A program made the translations under genes and the position numbers. A stretch of DNA of 34,458 bases from Actinomycetes bacterium (GTDB taxonomy: Bacteria > Actinomycetota > Acidimicrobiia > IMCC26256 > JANYLB01), in assembly GCA_025363815.1 (NCBI GenBank), contig JANYLB010000018.1:1-34458 (forward strand), given 5' to 3'. The notes under the pieces were generated by a model. The model searched no databases. It had not been told where the DNA came from and saw only the letters and a list, made by a program, of their open reading frames with translations. Positions 22,564 to 31,348 of the stretch are shown here, one piece after another; position 1 is the stretch's first letter; each line of letters opens with the position of its first letter.

Positions 22564-24570
22564 CTAGGACGCCCTGGACCGGTTGACCCGCTTGTGCTCG
22601 AGAAAGTCGACGAGCACGTAGTCGCCAAGGGTGTCGGGGGTCGTGAAGAATGCACGGCCCCGGTTCACCCGCATCATCCGCTCGACGAAGTCGCGGAGGT
22701 AGTAGCTCTCGTCGAGCATGAAGGTGTTTATCCGGATGCCTTCCCTGGTGCACCGGGCTACCTCGCGAAGGGTCTCCTCGATCGTCACCGGCGACGGCGG
22801 ATAGTTGAAAACCGCCTCGCCCCCTTGGATGTGGGCGGTGGGCTCGCCGTCGGTGACCATGATGATCTGCTTCGTCCCGGTCTGGCGGGCCAGCATTCGG
22901 CGGGCGAGCAGCATCGCGTGCTGCATGTTCGTTCCCCACTCGAAGTCCCAGCTCATCTCGGGGAGCCGCTCCGGCTTCACCTCCCGCGCCACCCGCCCGA
23001 AGCTGACGAGCCCGAAGTAGTCCCGTGGGAACTGGCTGGTGATGAGCGAGTGAAGCGCCATCGCCACCTTCTTGGCCGGCAGAAAGTTGTCTCGCATCGG
23101 CATCGAGAGCGACACGTCGAGCAGCAGCACGGTCGCCGACCGGGTGACGACCTCGGTACGTTCGACCTCGAAGTCATCGGGGGTGAGTCGTACGGGCGTC
23201 CCCGCCCCGCGGCGCCAGATCGCGTTCTTAACCGTCTGCTCGACGTTCAGGTGGAACGGATCGCCGAACTCGTAGGGCTTGTGTTCGAAGGTGCGTTCGT
23301 TTCCGATCCCGACGCGCTCGACATCGTGGCTGCCGGCCTTGTCCTTCATGAGCTTGCGGTAGAGGTCGGCGAGCGCTCGCTGTCCGAGGGCGCGGACGCC
23401 TCTCGGAGTCAGCTCGAGCCGACCTTCGCGCTGCTCGATGAGGCCCGCCTCCTCGAGCACCTTGGCCAGCTCCTTCAGCTGTTCCAGCGAGCGGGCGGCA
23501 TCGTCGCCGAGGAGGTCCCGCGCCTGGTCGATGTCGACCTCGGCGAGCTGGCCGGGTTGGGTAGCCGACTGCAGCAGGTTCTCGAGCTGATCGATGTCAC
23601 CCATCATCTCGAGCATCCCCGCCATCTGCGAGAACTGCATCGGGTTGTCGCCCTGGAAGTTCATCTGTTGGTTCCAGGGCATCTCCGGGAACGCCTGCTG
23701 AAGGTTCCGGGCCAGCTCGTCGACCTGCCAGCGCAGGTCCATGTCGTCGAGGAGCGACTGGGCGAGGCCCTGCATCTGCGCTCGCTGCTCCGGAGTCATC
23801 GAGTTGAGCATCGACTGCATCTGGGCCATCGAACGAGCCATCTGCTCAAGGAGCTCGTCGAGGTTCTTCGGGTTGTCGGGGAAGAAATCGCCGTAGCGCT
23901 CCATGAAGCCGTCGAAGTCGGGTTCCTCCCCGCGCTCGCGTTGGCCGAGCATCTGGTTGAGCTCCGCGAGCATGTCCTTCATGCGCGCCATCTGCTCGGG
24001 GGTCACGTTCTTCATGCCCTCGGACATCTGGTTGAAGTAGCTCTGCATGAGCTGGCTCCGAAGCTCGTCCATGAGTTCTTCGAATCTCCGGCGCGCGTCG
24101 TCGTCCATGAACTCGTATTCCTGTAACGACTGCACCTTGCCCGCGAGGTCGGGCGGGAGCATCTCGAGCTCCATGTTGCGGACGTCGGCGAGATCCTCGA
24201 CGATCTCCTGGCGGCGCTGGTCGCCGGAAAGGCGGGCCTCGTCGGTCCGCCGCTCGATGCCGGCCCGCTCCTGATCGACGATGTCGTTCAGCTTCTCGGC
24301 GATGTCGTCGTAGACCCCGCCGAGATCGCGGGAGTCGAGCTCCTCGCGCCGCCGTTGGCGCAGCCGCTCCACCATGTCGCGCAGACCCATGAGCTCTTCG
24401 CCATTGCGGTCTCGGAAGCCCTGCTGGAGCATCCGCCGGAGCGCTGCGTTCAGGTCACCGTGGTAGAGGAGGTCGTCGGCCATCTCCGAGAGGAGGGCGT
24501 CGGCGTCGACGTCGAAACCGGTCTGGGTGCCATCCCACCTGGAGTATTGGAACCCGCGTCTGGGTGACAT
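22564..24570 (-). CDS. VWA-domain protein, partner of MoxR/Mg-chelatase-type ATPase
   Basis: Protein of 668 residues with a C-terminal von Willebrand A domain (about 465-640). The MIDAS motif is LLLDVSLSM (DxSxS), with threonine/aspartate in MVTDGEP. The long N-terminal half is charged, coiled-coil-like and unusually rich in Met and Gln (QMARSMAQMQSMLNSM and similar). It resembles the mycobacterial Rv0959-type VWA proteins that pair with a magnesium-chelatase-like AAA ATPase; that ATPase is present here at 26271-27671. Such pairs act as chaperones or metal-insertion machines, target unknown. ATG 24570 with a GAGGG ribosome binding site is preferred; codons back to 24798 add an arginine-rich tail with no support. 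Confidence 0.9.
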   Translation of the reverse strand: MSPRRGFQYSRWDGTQTGFDVDADALLSEMADDLLYHGDLNAALRRMLQQGFRDRNGEELMGLRDMVERLRQRRREELDSRDLGGVYDDIAEKLNDIVDQERAGIERRTDEARLSGDQRRQEIVEDLADVRNMELEMLPPDLAGKVQSLQEYEFMDDDARRRFEELMDELRSQLMQSYFNQMSEGMKNVTPEQMARMKDMLAELNQMLGQRERGEEPDFDGFMERYGDFFPDNPKNLDELLEQMARSMAQMQSMLNSMTPEQRAQMQGLAQSLLDDMDLRWQVDELARNLQQAFPEMPWNQQMNFQGDNPMQFSQMAGMLEMMGDIDQLENLLQSATQPGQLAEVDIDQARDLLGDDAARSLEQLKELAKVLEEAGLIEQREGRLELTPRGVRALGQRALADLYRKLMKDKAGSHDVERVGIGNERTFEHKPYEFGDPFHLNVEQTVKNAIWRRGAGTPVRLTPDDFEVERTEVVTRSATVLLLDVSLSMPMRDNFLPAKKVAMALHSLITSQFPRDYFGLVSFGRVAREVKPERLPEMSWDFEWGTNMQHAMLLARRMLARQTGTKQIIMVTDGEPTAHIQGGEAVFNYPPSPVTIEETLREVARCTREGIRINTFMLDESYYLRDFVERMMRVNRGRAFFTTPDTLGDYVLVDFLEHKRVNRSRAS

Positions 24571-24659
24571 CAAGATCCCTCTGTCCGCGGCTCGCTCCCC
24601 ATGTCTTGATCGTACCGCCCGACTGCGGTTGCGCCCCCCGGACACGCAAGACTGCAGAC

Positions 24660-25022
24660 ATGCGTCTCGTTGCTGCGGCTGTGGGCACCGCGCTGGTCTT
24701 AGGGGCCTGCTCGGGGCGATCGCAATCCCTCCCCCCGCCCTCGCGGGTTTACTGCGAAGCGGCCTACCGCTACGAAGACCAGATCCAGAAGAACCCACGG
24801 CCGTCCATCGACGCGCAGATCACGATGGTCGCCAAGATCGCCGCGAACGCTCCGAAAGACATCCGAGCCGACGCGCAGGTATTCCTCGATGCGATGCGCC
24901 GGGTGAAGACCGACAAGTCGGTCGTCGGCAACCCGAAGGTGAAAGACGCGGTGACAAACGTGAACCGGCGGACCAGCGGTGGGTGCGGCTTCTTCGAACA
25001 GGAGCGCAAGTCGGGCTTCTGA
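24660..25022 (+). CDS. Small putative lipoprotein, unknown function
   Basis: Protein of 120 residues. The first 17 residues, MRLVAAAVGTALVLGAC, are a short signal peptide with a good lipobox (L-G-A-C, lipidated C17). The mature part is small, lysine- and aspartate-rich, probably helical (YRYEDQIQ, AKIAANAPKDIRADAQVFLD), with cysteines in RVYCEAA and GGCGFFEQ that could form a disulfide. I recognise no family. ATG 24660 is chosen because it starts exactly at the signal peptide; an upstream in-frame codon at 24564 would bury it. It is divergent from the VWA gene and 24 bp before the GH1 gene. Confidence 0.78.
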   Translation: MRLVAAAVGTALVLGACSGRSQSLPPPSRVYCEAAYRYEDQIQKNPRPSIDAQITMVAKIAANAPKDIRADAQVFLDAMRRVKTDKSVVGNPKVKDAVTNVNRRTSGGCGFFEQERKSGF

Positions 25023-25033
25023 TCGACTCGGGG

Positions 25034-25039
25034 TAGTGT
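25034..25039 (+). promoter_or_regulatory. -10-like box TAGTGT for leaderless GH1 gene
   Basis: TAGTGT ends 7 bp before ATG 25047, and no ribosome binding site is present, so the glycosidase gene is probably transcribed from or near its own start codon. Confidence 0.5.
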
Positions 25040-25046
25040 CGGCTCG

Positions 25047-26234
25047 ATGGGGTTCCCTGACGACTTCTGGTGGGGGACGGCGTCGTCTTCGACCCAGGCC
25101 GAGGGGGCCGCGCCCGAGTCTGACTGGTACGCGCTCGAGCAAGAGGGCGTCGTCCCTCGGAGCGGCGACGGCAACGGATTCGCCACTCGCTACGCCGAAG
25201 ACTTCGAGCTCGGCGCCCAGCATGGGCTCACCCACCACCGGCTCTCCATCGAGTGGGCCCGCATCGAACCGGAAGAAGGTCGCCGCGATCAGGCGGCGGT
25301 CGAGCACTACCGCGAGATGTTGGAGACCGCGCGCTCCGCCGGAATCGCTCCATGGGTCTGTCTCCACCACTTCACGTTGCCCGGCTGGTTCACCGAGGTC
25401 GGCGATGGTGGCTTCGTCGACGATCACGCCCGCTCGTACTTCTGGGCCCGTCACGTCGCGTTCTGCGCCGAGACCTTCGGCGACGTCGTGTTCGGTTGGA
25501 AGCTCATCAATGAGCCAAATCACTACGCAGGCGCCTACGACCAGGGCGGACGCCAACCGGCCAACCGAGACTGGCGGCGCGTTTTCGATCTGTACGGCGC
25601 AACCCTGCTCGCGCAACGTGATGCCTGGCGCGAGCTCCGCGGTGGTGGAACGCCCGTGGCCACGATCCACGGCCTCTCTCCCGTCTACGCCGTCGACGAC
25701 TCCGTCCCCGCCGCGAAATGGGCGAGCGCGCTGGAAGCGCTGACCTGGTCCATCTGGTTACGAGCCGAGCGCGACGGCGTGCTCGAGCTTCCCGACAGGG
25801 CATCACGCGAGATCCCCGATCTCCGCGAAGTCGGCGATCTGATCGGGTTCTCGTACTACAGCGCCGCCGGGGTCGACCGCGACGGGAGGTTCGCGGCGTA
25901 TCCGAGAGGGCAGCGAGTCGGTCCGTTGGGCTACGCCCCGTGGAGCGAAGGGCTCGGGCTTGTGCTTCACCGCCTGCACGACGAACTGCCCGGCCGGCCG
26001 CTTTTGATCGGCGAACACGGAGTCGGCACCGACGATGACGCCTGGCGCGTCGACGTGTTGCGCGAATCGCTCGGCGTCGTCGAGGAAGCCATCGACGATG
26101 GCATCGACGTGCGCGGCTTCTTCCACTGGACCGGAGTCGACACCTACGAGTGGGACCGCGGATTCAGCGTGGCCTTCGGCATCTTCGATCGCAACCGCGA
26201 GCCCCGAGGCAGCGCCGAGTTTCTCGCTCGCTAG
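25047..26234 (+). CDS. Family GH1 glycosidase (beta-glucosidase-like)
   Basis: Retaining glycoside hydrolase family 1 enzyme, cytoplasmic, probably acting on a beta-glucoside or related sugar. The N-terminal signature is FPDDFWWGTASSSTQAEGAA. The acid/base glutamate is E156 in INEPNHY and the nucleophile is E323 in LIGEHGVGTDD, where the usual TENG is replaced by GEHG. HRLSIEWARIEP and LHHFTLPGWF are standard barrel motifs, and GFFHWTGVDTYEWDRGF is the C-terminal aglycone loop. At 395 residues it is shorter than typical GH1 enzymes (about 440-480), the shortening lying mid-barrel and near the C-terminus. It starts 24 bp after the lipoprotein stop. Substrate not predictable. Confidence 0.92.
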   Translation: MGFPDDFWWGTASSSTQAEGAAPESDWYALEQEGVVPRSGDGNGFATRYAEDFELGAQHGLTHHRLSIEWARIEPEEGRRDQAAVEHYREMLETARSAGIAPWVCLHHFTLPGWFTEVGDGGFVDDHARSYFWARHVAFCAETFGDVVFGWKLINEPNHYAGAYDQGGRQPANRDWRRVFDLYGATLLAQRDAWRELRGGGTPVATIHGLSPVYAVDDSVPAAKWASALEALTWSIWLRAERDGVLELPDRASREIPDLREVGDLIGFSYYSAAGVDRDGRFAAYPRGQRVGPLGYAPWSEGLGLVLHRLHDELPGRPLLIGEHGVGTDDDAWRVDVLRESLGVVEEAIDDGIDVRGFFHWTGVDTYEWDRGFSVAFGIFDRNREPRGSAEFLAR

Positions 26235-26270
26235 GAGAAACGGAGCAGGAGCGGACGCGCCGCGGTCCCG

Positions 26271-27671
26271 CTAGCGCCGAGCGCGATACGTGGAGCGACC
26301 GTCGACTGCGTCCTTGTTCAGTCGCTTCGACAGGTGCAGGCCTTCGAGCACGAACTCGACCGCCGAGGCGACACCGGCCGGGGTCTCTCCCACCGACAGC
26401 TCCGCGAGCACTGAGCTGAGCTCGGGCATTGATCCAACCAGGCCGGCGTAGTCAGACGCCGGCAGCTCGTCTCCGGTGTGAACGACACGACCGTCGTCGA
26501 AGGCGGTGACGAGCTCACCGAGATGTTCCGGCCGGACCCGCGCCCGAAACACCTCGAGCACCGACACGTCCATGATGCGCTCGAGAACCTTTGCGTCGCG
26601 ACCTTCGTCGACGGTTTCGATCTCGATCTTTCCGGCCGTCGAAGCCACCAGCGCGTCAAGGTCGCTGACGCGGGGCACGACCTCCGACTCACCGTTGCGC
26701 AGCGCCCGTCGGAGCGCGTTGGCGACGAGGGTCTCGTAGTTCGAGATCGAGAGGCGCACCGACACACCCGACCGCTGGTTCACATGCGGTGAACGGCGGG
26801 CTTGCTGGCTCATCTCGGCGACGATCTCGGTCATGAACTCGGGGATGTTCACGGTGCGGCCCTGCGCCGTCGGCAGGACCGCCTCCTGCTCCATGACGGC
26901 CATCTCGATCTCGACGTCGAGCGGGTAGTGCGTGCGGATCTGGGAACCGAAGCGGTCTTTTAGCGGCGTGATGATCCGGCCGCGGTTCGTGTAGTCCTCG
27001 GGGTTCGCCGACGCCACCAGCATGAGGTCGAGCGGTAGGCGGATCTTGTAGCCGCGGATCTGCACGTCACGTTCTTCGAGAACGTTGAGAAGGCCTACCT
27101 GGATCCGCTCCGCGAGATCGGGAAGCTCGTTGATCGCAAAAATCCCGCGGTTGGTTCGTGGAACCAGGCCGTAGTGGATGGTCATCTCGTCGGAGAGGTA
27201 CCGGCCCTCGGCGACCTTGATCGGGTCGACCTCACCGATCAGGTCGGCAATCGAGGTGTCGGGTGTGGCCAGCTTCTCCCCGAAGCGTCGATCCCGGTGC
27301 ACCCACTCGAGCGGAGTCTCATCGCCGCGCTCGGCGACGACGACGCGACCGTGCTGTGAGATCGGAGCGTACGGGTCGTCGAGGATCTCGCTGCCCGCAA
27401 CCATCGGCGTCCACTCGTCGAGAAGACCGGTGATCGACCGGATCATGCGGGTCTTCGCCTGGCCCCGCTCGCCAAGAAAGATCACGTCGTGACCGGCGAG
27501 CAAGGCGTTCTCGAGCTGAGGGAGAACCGTGTGCTCGTAGCCGATCACGCTGGCTACAAGGGGCTCTCCGGCAGCGATCTTCGCCACGGCGTTGGCGCGC
27601 ACCTCTTCCTTGACGGGCCGCGAGACCCACCCATCCCCGCGCAGCTCGCCGAGTGTGCCAGGACGAGTCAT
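26271..27671 (-). CDS. MoxR/magnesium-chelatase-like AAA ATPase
   Basis: AAA+ ATPase of 466 residues. Walker A is GERGQAKTR (67-75, K73), Walker B is GIFAINELPDL with glutamate but no preceding aspartate, as in chelatase I-type subunits, and sensor 1 is VASANPEDY. ERIQVGLLNVLEERDVQIRG and the insert after it are typical of ChlI/MoxR proteins. It resembles mycobacterial Rv0958, whose VWA partner type is at 22564-24570 in this window. It probably remodels or inserts a cofactor into a target using the VWA protein. It starts at ATG 27671, preceded by TACGAT at 7 bp (leaderless type). Convergent with the GH1 gene across 36 bp. Confidence 0.92.
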   Translation of the reverse strand: MTRPGTLGELRGDGWVSRPVKEEVRANAVAKIAAGEPLVASVIGYEHTVLPQLENALLAGHDVIFLGERGQAKTRMIRSITGLLDEWTPMVAGSEILDDPYAPISQHGRVVVAERGDETPLEWVHRDRRFGEKLATPDTSIADLIGEVDPIKVAEGRYLSDEMTIHYGLVPRTNRGIFAINELPDLAERIQVGLLNVLEERDVQIRGYKIRLPLDLMLVASANPEDYTNRGRIITPLKDRFGSQIRTHYPLDVEIEMAVMEQEAVLPTAQGRTVNIPEFMTEIVAEMSQQARRSPHVNQRSGVSVRLSISNYETLVANALRRALRNGESEVVPRVSDLDALVASTAGKIEIETVDEGRDAKVLERIMDVSVLEVFRARVRPEHLGELVTAFDDGRVVHTGDELPASDYAGLVGSMPELSSVLAELSVGETPAGVASAVEFVLEGLHLSKRLNKDAVDGRSTYRARR

Positions 27672-27678
27672 GAGCGCG

Positions 27679-27684
27679 ATCGTA
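27679..27684 (-). promoter_or_regulatory. -10-like box TACGAT for leaderless AAA ATPase gene
   Basis: TACGAT on the reverse strand, preceded by TGA (TGATACGAT), ends 7 bp before ATG 27671. No ribosome binding site fits in the gap. Confidence 0.5.
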
Positions 27685-27800
27685 TCAGCGGCGTCTGTTT
27701 CTTCGGCCTCTCGCTCCGCATCGCCCGGCCGAGTTCGACCGGGCTAGGTTCGCCGGATCGGGCCCGGGGGCCGAGGCAGCGGAAGCAAGCGGGGCGTGCG

Positions 27801-28580
27801 ATGCCAGAACTCACCACCGAGGACGATCGGGCGGGGGCCGACGACGCGTCCCGTCTCGCCCGCGAAGTCGGGCCACCAGTTCCACCGAGTCCGCGGGACA
27901 AGCCCTTCCTCGTCCGCTTCTACGGATCGGCTGTCGGCAAGAAGTCGGTGATGGCCCTCACGGGAATCATGCTGCTCGGCTTCGTGCTGGTCCACATGAT
28001 CGGGAACCTCAAGATCTACCTAGGCGCCTCGCACCTGAACGAGTACGGCGAGTGGCTGCGAATGATCGGCGAGCCCGCGCTGCCCCGCACCGTGTTCCTC
28101 TGGTTGCTGCGCATCGGTCTCATCGGCGCGTTCGCTTTTCACATCCACTCGGCCTACTCGCTCACCCGAATGAACCAGCGGGCCCGGCCGGTGAAGTACC
28201 AATCACACCGGGAGTACGTGGCCGCCAACTTCGCGTCACGGACGATGCGCTGGACCGGGATCATCGTCGGCCTCTTCATAATCTTCCACCTGGCCGACCT
28301 CACCTGGGGGTTTGCCAACCCCGACTTCGTCCGCGGCAGCGTGTACGCCAACGCCATTCACAGCTTCTCTCGGGTGCCGGTCGCGATCATCTACATCGTC
28401 GCCAACATCGCGCTCGGCATCCACATCTTCCACGGATCGTGGAGCATGTTCCAGAGCCTCGGGTTGAACAACCCGCGCTTCAACATCTGGCGCCGCTACT
28501 TCGCAGTCGGATTCGCCGCGTTGATCACCGTCGGGAATGTCAGCATGCCTTTGATGGTCGTCACGGGGGTAGTCAAGTGA
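27801..28580 (+). CDS. sdhC: Succinate dehydrogenase cytochrome b subunit
   Basis: Membrane anchor of respiratory complex II, 259 residues, of the b558-type family with five membrane helices that binds two hemes and uses menaquinone. [20 protein letters not shown] is helix one with a heme-ligand histidine. Further histidines lie in [24 protein letters not shown] and [20 protein letters not shown]. There is no separate SdhD gene, consistent with this class. An N-terminal charged tail of about 45 residues precedes the first helix. ATG 27801 is used; codons back to 27489 run into the region opposite the AAA gene. The sdhA GTG overlaps its stop by 4 bp. Confidence 0.94.
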   Translation: MPELTTEDDRAGADDASRLAREVGPPVPPSPRDKPFLVRFYGSAVGKKSVMALTGIMLLGFVLVHMIGNLKIYLGASHLNEYGEWLRMIGEPALPRTVFLWLLRIGLIGAFAFHIHSAYSLTRMNQRARPVKYQSHREYVAANFASRTMRWTGIIVGLFIIFHLADLTWGFANPDFVRGSVYANAIHSFSRVPVAIIYIVANIALGIHIFHGSWSMFQSLGLNNPRFNIWRRYFAVGFAALITVGNVSMPLMVVTGVVK

Positions 28581-30538
28581 GCCCGCGCTCCAACATCTCC
28601 GCCCGATTCGATACCGCCCCCGATCCCCTCGACGGACGGGTACCCCCGGGGCCGATCGACTCCAAGTGGACCGATCACAAGTTCGACATGAGGCTCGTGA
28701 ACCCCGCCAACAAGCGGAAGTTCGAGATCATCGTCGTCGGCAGCGGCCTTGCCGGTGCGTCGGCCGCGGCCAGCCTCGGCGAGCTCGGCTACAAGGTCAC
28801 ACTCCTCACGTTCCACGACTCACCTCGGCGGGCCCACAGCATCGCAGCGCAGGGCGGCATCAACGCGGCCAAGAACTACAAGAACGACGGCGACAGCGTG
28901 CACCGCCTCTTCTACGACACCGTCAAGGGCGGCGACTATCGCTCCCGTGAGGCCAACGTCCACCGGCTCGCCGAGGTGAGCGTCGACATCATCGACCAGT
29001 GCGCAGCGCAGGGTGTTCCCTTCGCGCGCGAATACGGCGGCCTGCTCGACAACCGCTCGTTTGGCGGCGCGCAGGTGTCACGCACCTTCTACGCCCGCGG
29101 CCAGACCGGCCAGCAACTCCTCCTCGGTGCGTACTCGGCGCTCATGCGCCAGGTGCATCTCGGCAGCGTAAAGCTCTACCGACGCACCGAGATGCTCGAG
29201 CTCGTCCTCCACGACGGCCGCGCCACCGGCGTCGTCGCCCGTGACCTCGTGACCGGCGAGATCCGCTCCTTCTCTGGTCATGCCGTCGTGCTCGCCACCG
29301 GTGGTTACGGCAACGTCTTCTATCTGTCGACGAACGCCAAGGCGTCCAATGCAAGCGCGACGTGGCGAGCTCATCGCAAGGGCGCGTTGTTCGCGAACCC
29401 GTGCTTCACCCAGATCCACCCGACGTGCATCCCGGCGAGCGACGAGTTCCAATCGAAGCTCACGCTCATGAGCGAGTCGTTGCGCAACGACGGCCGGGTA
29501 TGGGTTCCCAAGGAGCTCGACGACACCCGAACCGCCGACCTCGTCCCCGAATCCGAACGCGACTACTTCCTCGAGCGCCGCTACCCCGCGTTCGGCAACC
29601 TCGTTCCCCGCGACGTCGCTTCCCGGGCCATCAAACGTGAGGTAGACGCCGGCCGTGGTGTCGGGCCGATCAAGAACGGCGTCTACCTCGACTTCGCGGA
29701 GTCGATCGAACGGCTCGGGCCGAAGGCGGTCGAAGAGCGCTACAGCAATCTCTTCGAGATGTACGAGCGCATCACCGACGAGAACCCGCAGAACACGCCG
29801 ATGCGCATCTACCCCGCGGTCCACTACACGATGGGCGGGCTCTGGGTCGACTACGACCTCATGAGCAATCTCCCCGGACTCTTCGTGCTCGGCGAGGCGA
29901 ACTTCTCCGACCACGGCGCCAACCGGCTCGGAGCGAGCGCGCTCATGCAGGGTCTCGCCGACGGCTACTTCGTTCTTCCGTACACAATCGGCAACTACCT
30001 CGCTCCCCTGCTCGGTGCGGCGCCGGTCTCGACCGACGACACGGTCTTCGCCGAGGCGGAGTCGACCGTGCGCGACGAGATCAAGCGCTACCTGTCGACC
30101 AACGGCACCCACTCGGTCGACTGGTTCCACCGCGAGCTCGGCAAGATCGTCTGGGACAACTGCGGCATGGCCCGCAGCACCGAGACCCTCGAGAAGGCTC
30201 TCACCGAGATCCCGCCGCTCCGAGAGCAGTTCCACAACGACGTGAAGGTGCTCGGCGACAACGAGTCGATGAACCAATCCCTCGAAAAGGCGGGGCGGGT
30301 GTCTGACTTCCTCGAGTTCGGCGAGCTCATGTGCCTCGATGCGCTGCACCGCGAAGAGAGCTGCGGGGGCCACTTCCGCGTCGAGCATCAGACCGAAGAC
30401 GGTGAGGCACTCCGCGACGACGAGAACTTCGCCTACGCCGGTGCCTGGGAGTTCAACGGAGTCGGCGCACCACCCACGCTGCACAAGGAACCGCTCGAGT
30501 TCGAGAACGTGCATCTCGCCCAGCGCAGCTACAAATAG
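28577..30538 (+). CDS. sdhA: Succinate dehydrogenase flavoprotein subunit
   Basis: Catalytic FAD subunit of complex II, 653 residues, oxidising succinate to fumarate on the cytoplasmic face. [20 protein letters not shown] is the FAD-binding motif, and [15 protein letters not shown] carries H87, the covalent FAD-linking histidine. [25 protein letters not shown] and [20 protein letters not shown] are the capping and active-site blocks. It resembles the B. subtilis-type/epsilonproteobacterial subgroup (TIGR01811), which pairs with a single cytochrome b subunit. GTG 28577 overlaps the sdhC stop (GTGA); in-frame codons back to 28052 lie inside sdhC and are not real. An antisense frame of 492 codons here is an artefact. 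Confidence 0.96.
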   Translation: MSPRSNISARFDTAPDPLDGRVPPGPIDSKWTDHKFDMRLVNPANKRKFEIIVVGSGLAGASAAASLGELGYKVTLLTFHDSPRRAHSIAAQGGINAAKNYKNDGDSVHRLFYDTVKGGDYRSREANVHRLAEVSVDIIDQCAAQGVPFAREYGGLLDNRSFGGAQVSRTFYARGQTGQQLLLGAYSALMRQVHLGSVKLYRRTEMLELVLHDGRATGVVARDLVTGEIRSFSGHAVVLATGGYGNVFYLSTNAKASNASATWRAHRKGALFANPCFTQIHPTCIPASDEFQSKLTLMSESLRNDGRVWVPKELDDTRTADLVPESERDYFLERRYPAFGNLVPRDVASRAIKREVDAGRGVGPIKNGVYLDFAESIERLGPKAVEERYSNLFEMYERITDENPQNTPMRIYPAVHYTMGGLWVDYDLMSNLPGLFVLGEANFSDHGANRLGASALMQGLADGYFVLPYTIGNYLAPLLGAAPVSTDDTVFAEAESTVRDEIKRYLSTNGTHSVDWFHRELGKIVWDNCGMARSTETLEKALTEIPPLREQFHNDVKVLGDNESMNQSLEKAGRVSDFLEFGELMCLDALHREESCGGHFRVEHQTEDGEALRDDENFAYAGAWEFNGVGAPPTLHKEPLEFENVHLAQRSYK

Positions 30539-30555
30539 AGGGGACCCGGAAGACA

Positions 30556-31320
30556 ATGCACCTCAAGCTGCGCGTCTGGCGCCAAGCCGGTCCGACTGCA
30601 ACCGGAGCCTTCGAGTCGTACGACATGCCCGAGGTGAGCGCCGAGATGTCATTTCTCGAGCTGATCGACGAGTTGAACGAAAAACTCATCGAAGCAAACA
30701 AGGAGCCCGTCGCCTTCGACCACGACTGCCGCGAAGGCATCTGTGGTTCATGCTCGATGATGATCAACGGTCAAGCCCACGGACCGTCACGCGGCACCGC
30801 GACCTGCCAGCTCTTCCTCCGCAAGTTCGTCGACGGCTCGGAGATAACCGTCGAGCCGTGGCGAGCCGGCGCCTTCCCGGTGATCCGCGACCTGTCCACC
30901 GATCGCACCGCGCTCGATCACATCATCGAGTCCGGAGGCTTCATCTCGGCCCCTACGGGGAGCGCGCCCGACGCGAACCTGATCCTCGTGCCGAAGGAGG
31001 TAGCCGACGCGGCGATGGACGCCGCCGCGTGCATCGGCTGCGGCGCGTGTGTCGCCGCGTGTCCGAACAGCGCCGCTCAGCTCTTCACTGCGGCCAAGGT
31101 CGCCCATCTCAACCTGCTCCCCCAGGGCCAGCCCGAGCGTTGGAACCGGGTGCAGAACATGGTCGACACCATGGAGTCGTACTTCGGATCGTGCACGAAC
31201 CACGGTGAGTGCGAGAAGGCGTGCCCGAAGGAGATCAGCATCGACTTCATCGCGCTGCTGAACAAGGACTACCTAAAAGCGCAGTGGAAGAACCGCAAGC
31301 TCGAGTCCCAACGCGGCTGA
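30556..31320 (+). CDS. sdhB: Succinate dehydrogenase iron-sulfur subunit
   Basis: Electron-transfer subunit of complex II, 254 residues, linking SdhA to the quinone site. The 2Fe-2S cluster is bound by C58, C63, C66 and C84 (CREGICGSC...C). [12 protein letters not shown] (C159, C162, C165, C169) and [12 protein letters not shown] (C213, C219, C223) bind the 4Fe-4S and 3Fe-4S clusters. All 11 ligands are present. It starts 17 bp after sdhA with a GGGGA/GGAAG-type ribosome binding site, completing an sdhCAB operon. Its stop is 28 bp from the convergent cystathionine gamma-synthase gene. Confidence 0.96.
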   Translation: MHLKLRVWRQAGPTATGAFESYDMPEVSAEMSFLELIDELNEKLIEANKEPVAFDHDCREGICGSCSMMINGQAHGPSRGTATCQLFLRKFVDGSEITVEPWRAGAFPVIRDLSTDRTALDHIIESGGFISAPTGSAPDANLILVPKEVADAAMDAAACIGCGACVAACPNSAAQLFTAAKVAHLNLLPQGQPERWNRVQNMVDTMESYFGSCTNHGECEKACPKEISIDFIALLNKDYLKAQWKNRKLESQRG

Positions 31321-31323
31321 CTC

Positions 31324-31343
31324 GCCCCGTCGGGGGGTGGGGC
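31324..31343. terminator. GC-rich stem between sdhB and convergent gene
   Basis: GCCCC (31324-31328) can pair with GGGGC (31339-31343) in the 28-bp convergent gap. The stem is short, the loop is G-rich, and there is no T-run, so it is a weak candidate only. Confidence 0.3.
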
Positions 31344-31348
31344 TGTCG

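Noticed and set aside
21439..24126. 895-codon forward open frame antisense to the histidine kinase and VWA genes
   Set aside because: Its translation is His/Arg/Leu/Val-rich low-complexity sequence typical of the reverse of GC-rich coding DNA. Both reverse-strand genes have clear domains and catalytic motifs.
24699..25670. 323-codon reverse frame opposite the lipoprotein and GH1 genes
   Set aside because: GH1 signature and catalytic residues are intact on the forward strand; the reverse frame looks like codon-bias shadow.
28052..28576. 175-codon N-terminal extension of sdhA
   Set aside because: It lies wholly inside sdhC in another frame and is Arg/His/Pro-rich; GTG 28577 overlapping the sdhC stop is the natural start.
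29078..30556. 492-codon reverse open frame antisense to sdhA
   Set aside because: sdhA is unmistakable on the forward strand; the reverse frame has no recognisable motif and the Val/Glu/Arg-rich composition of a shadow.
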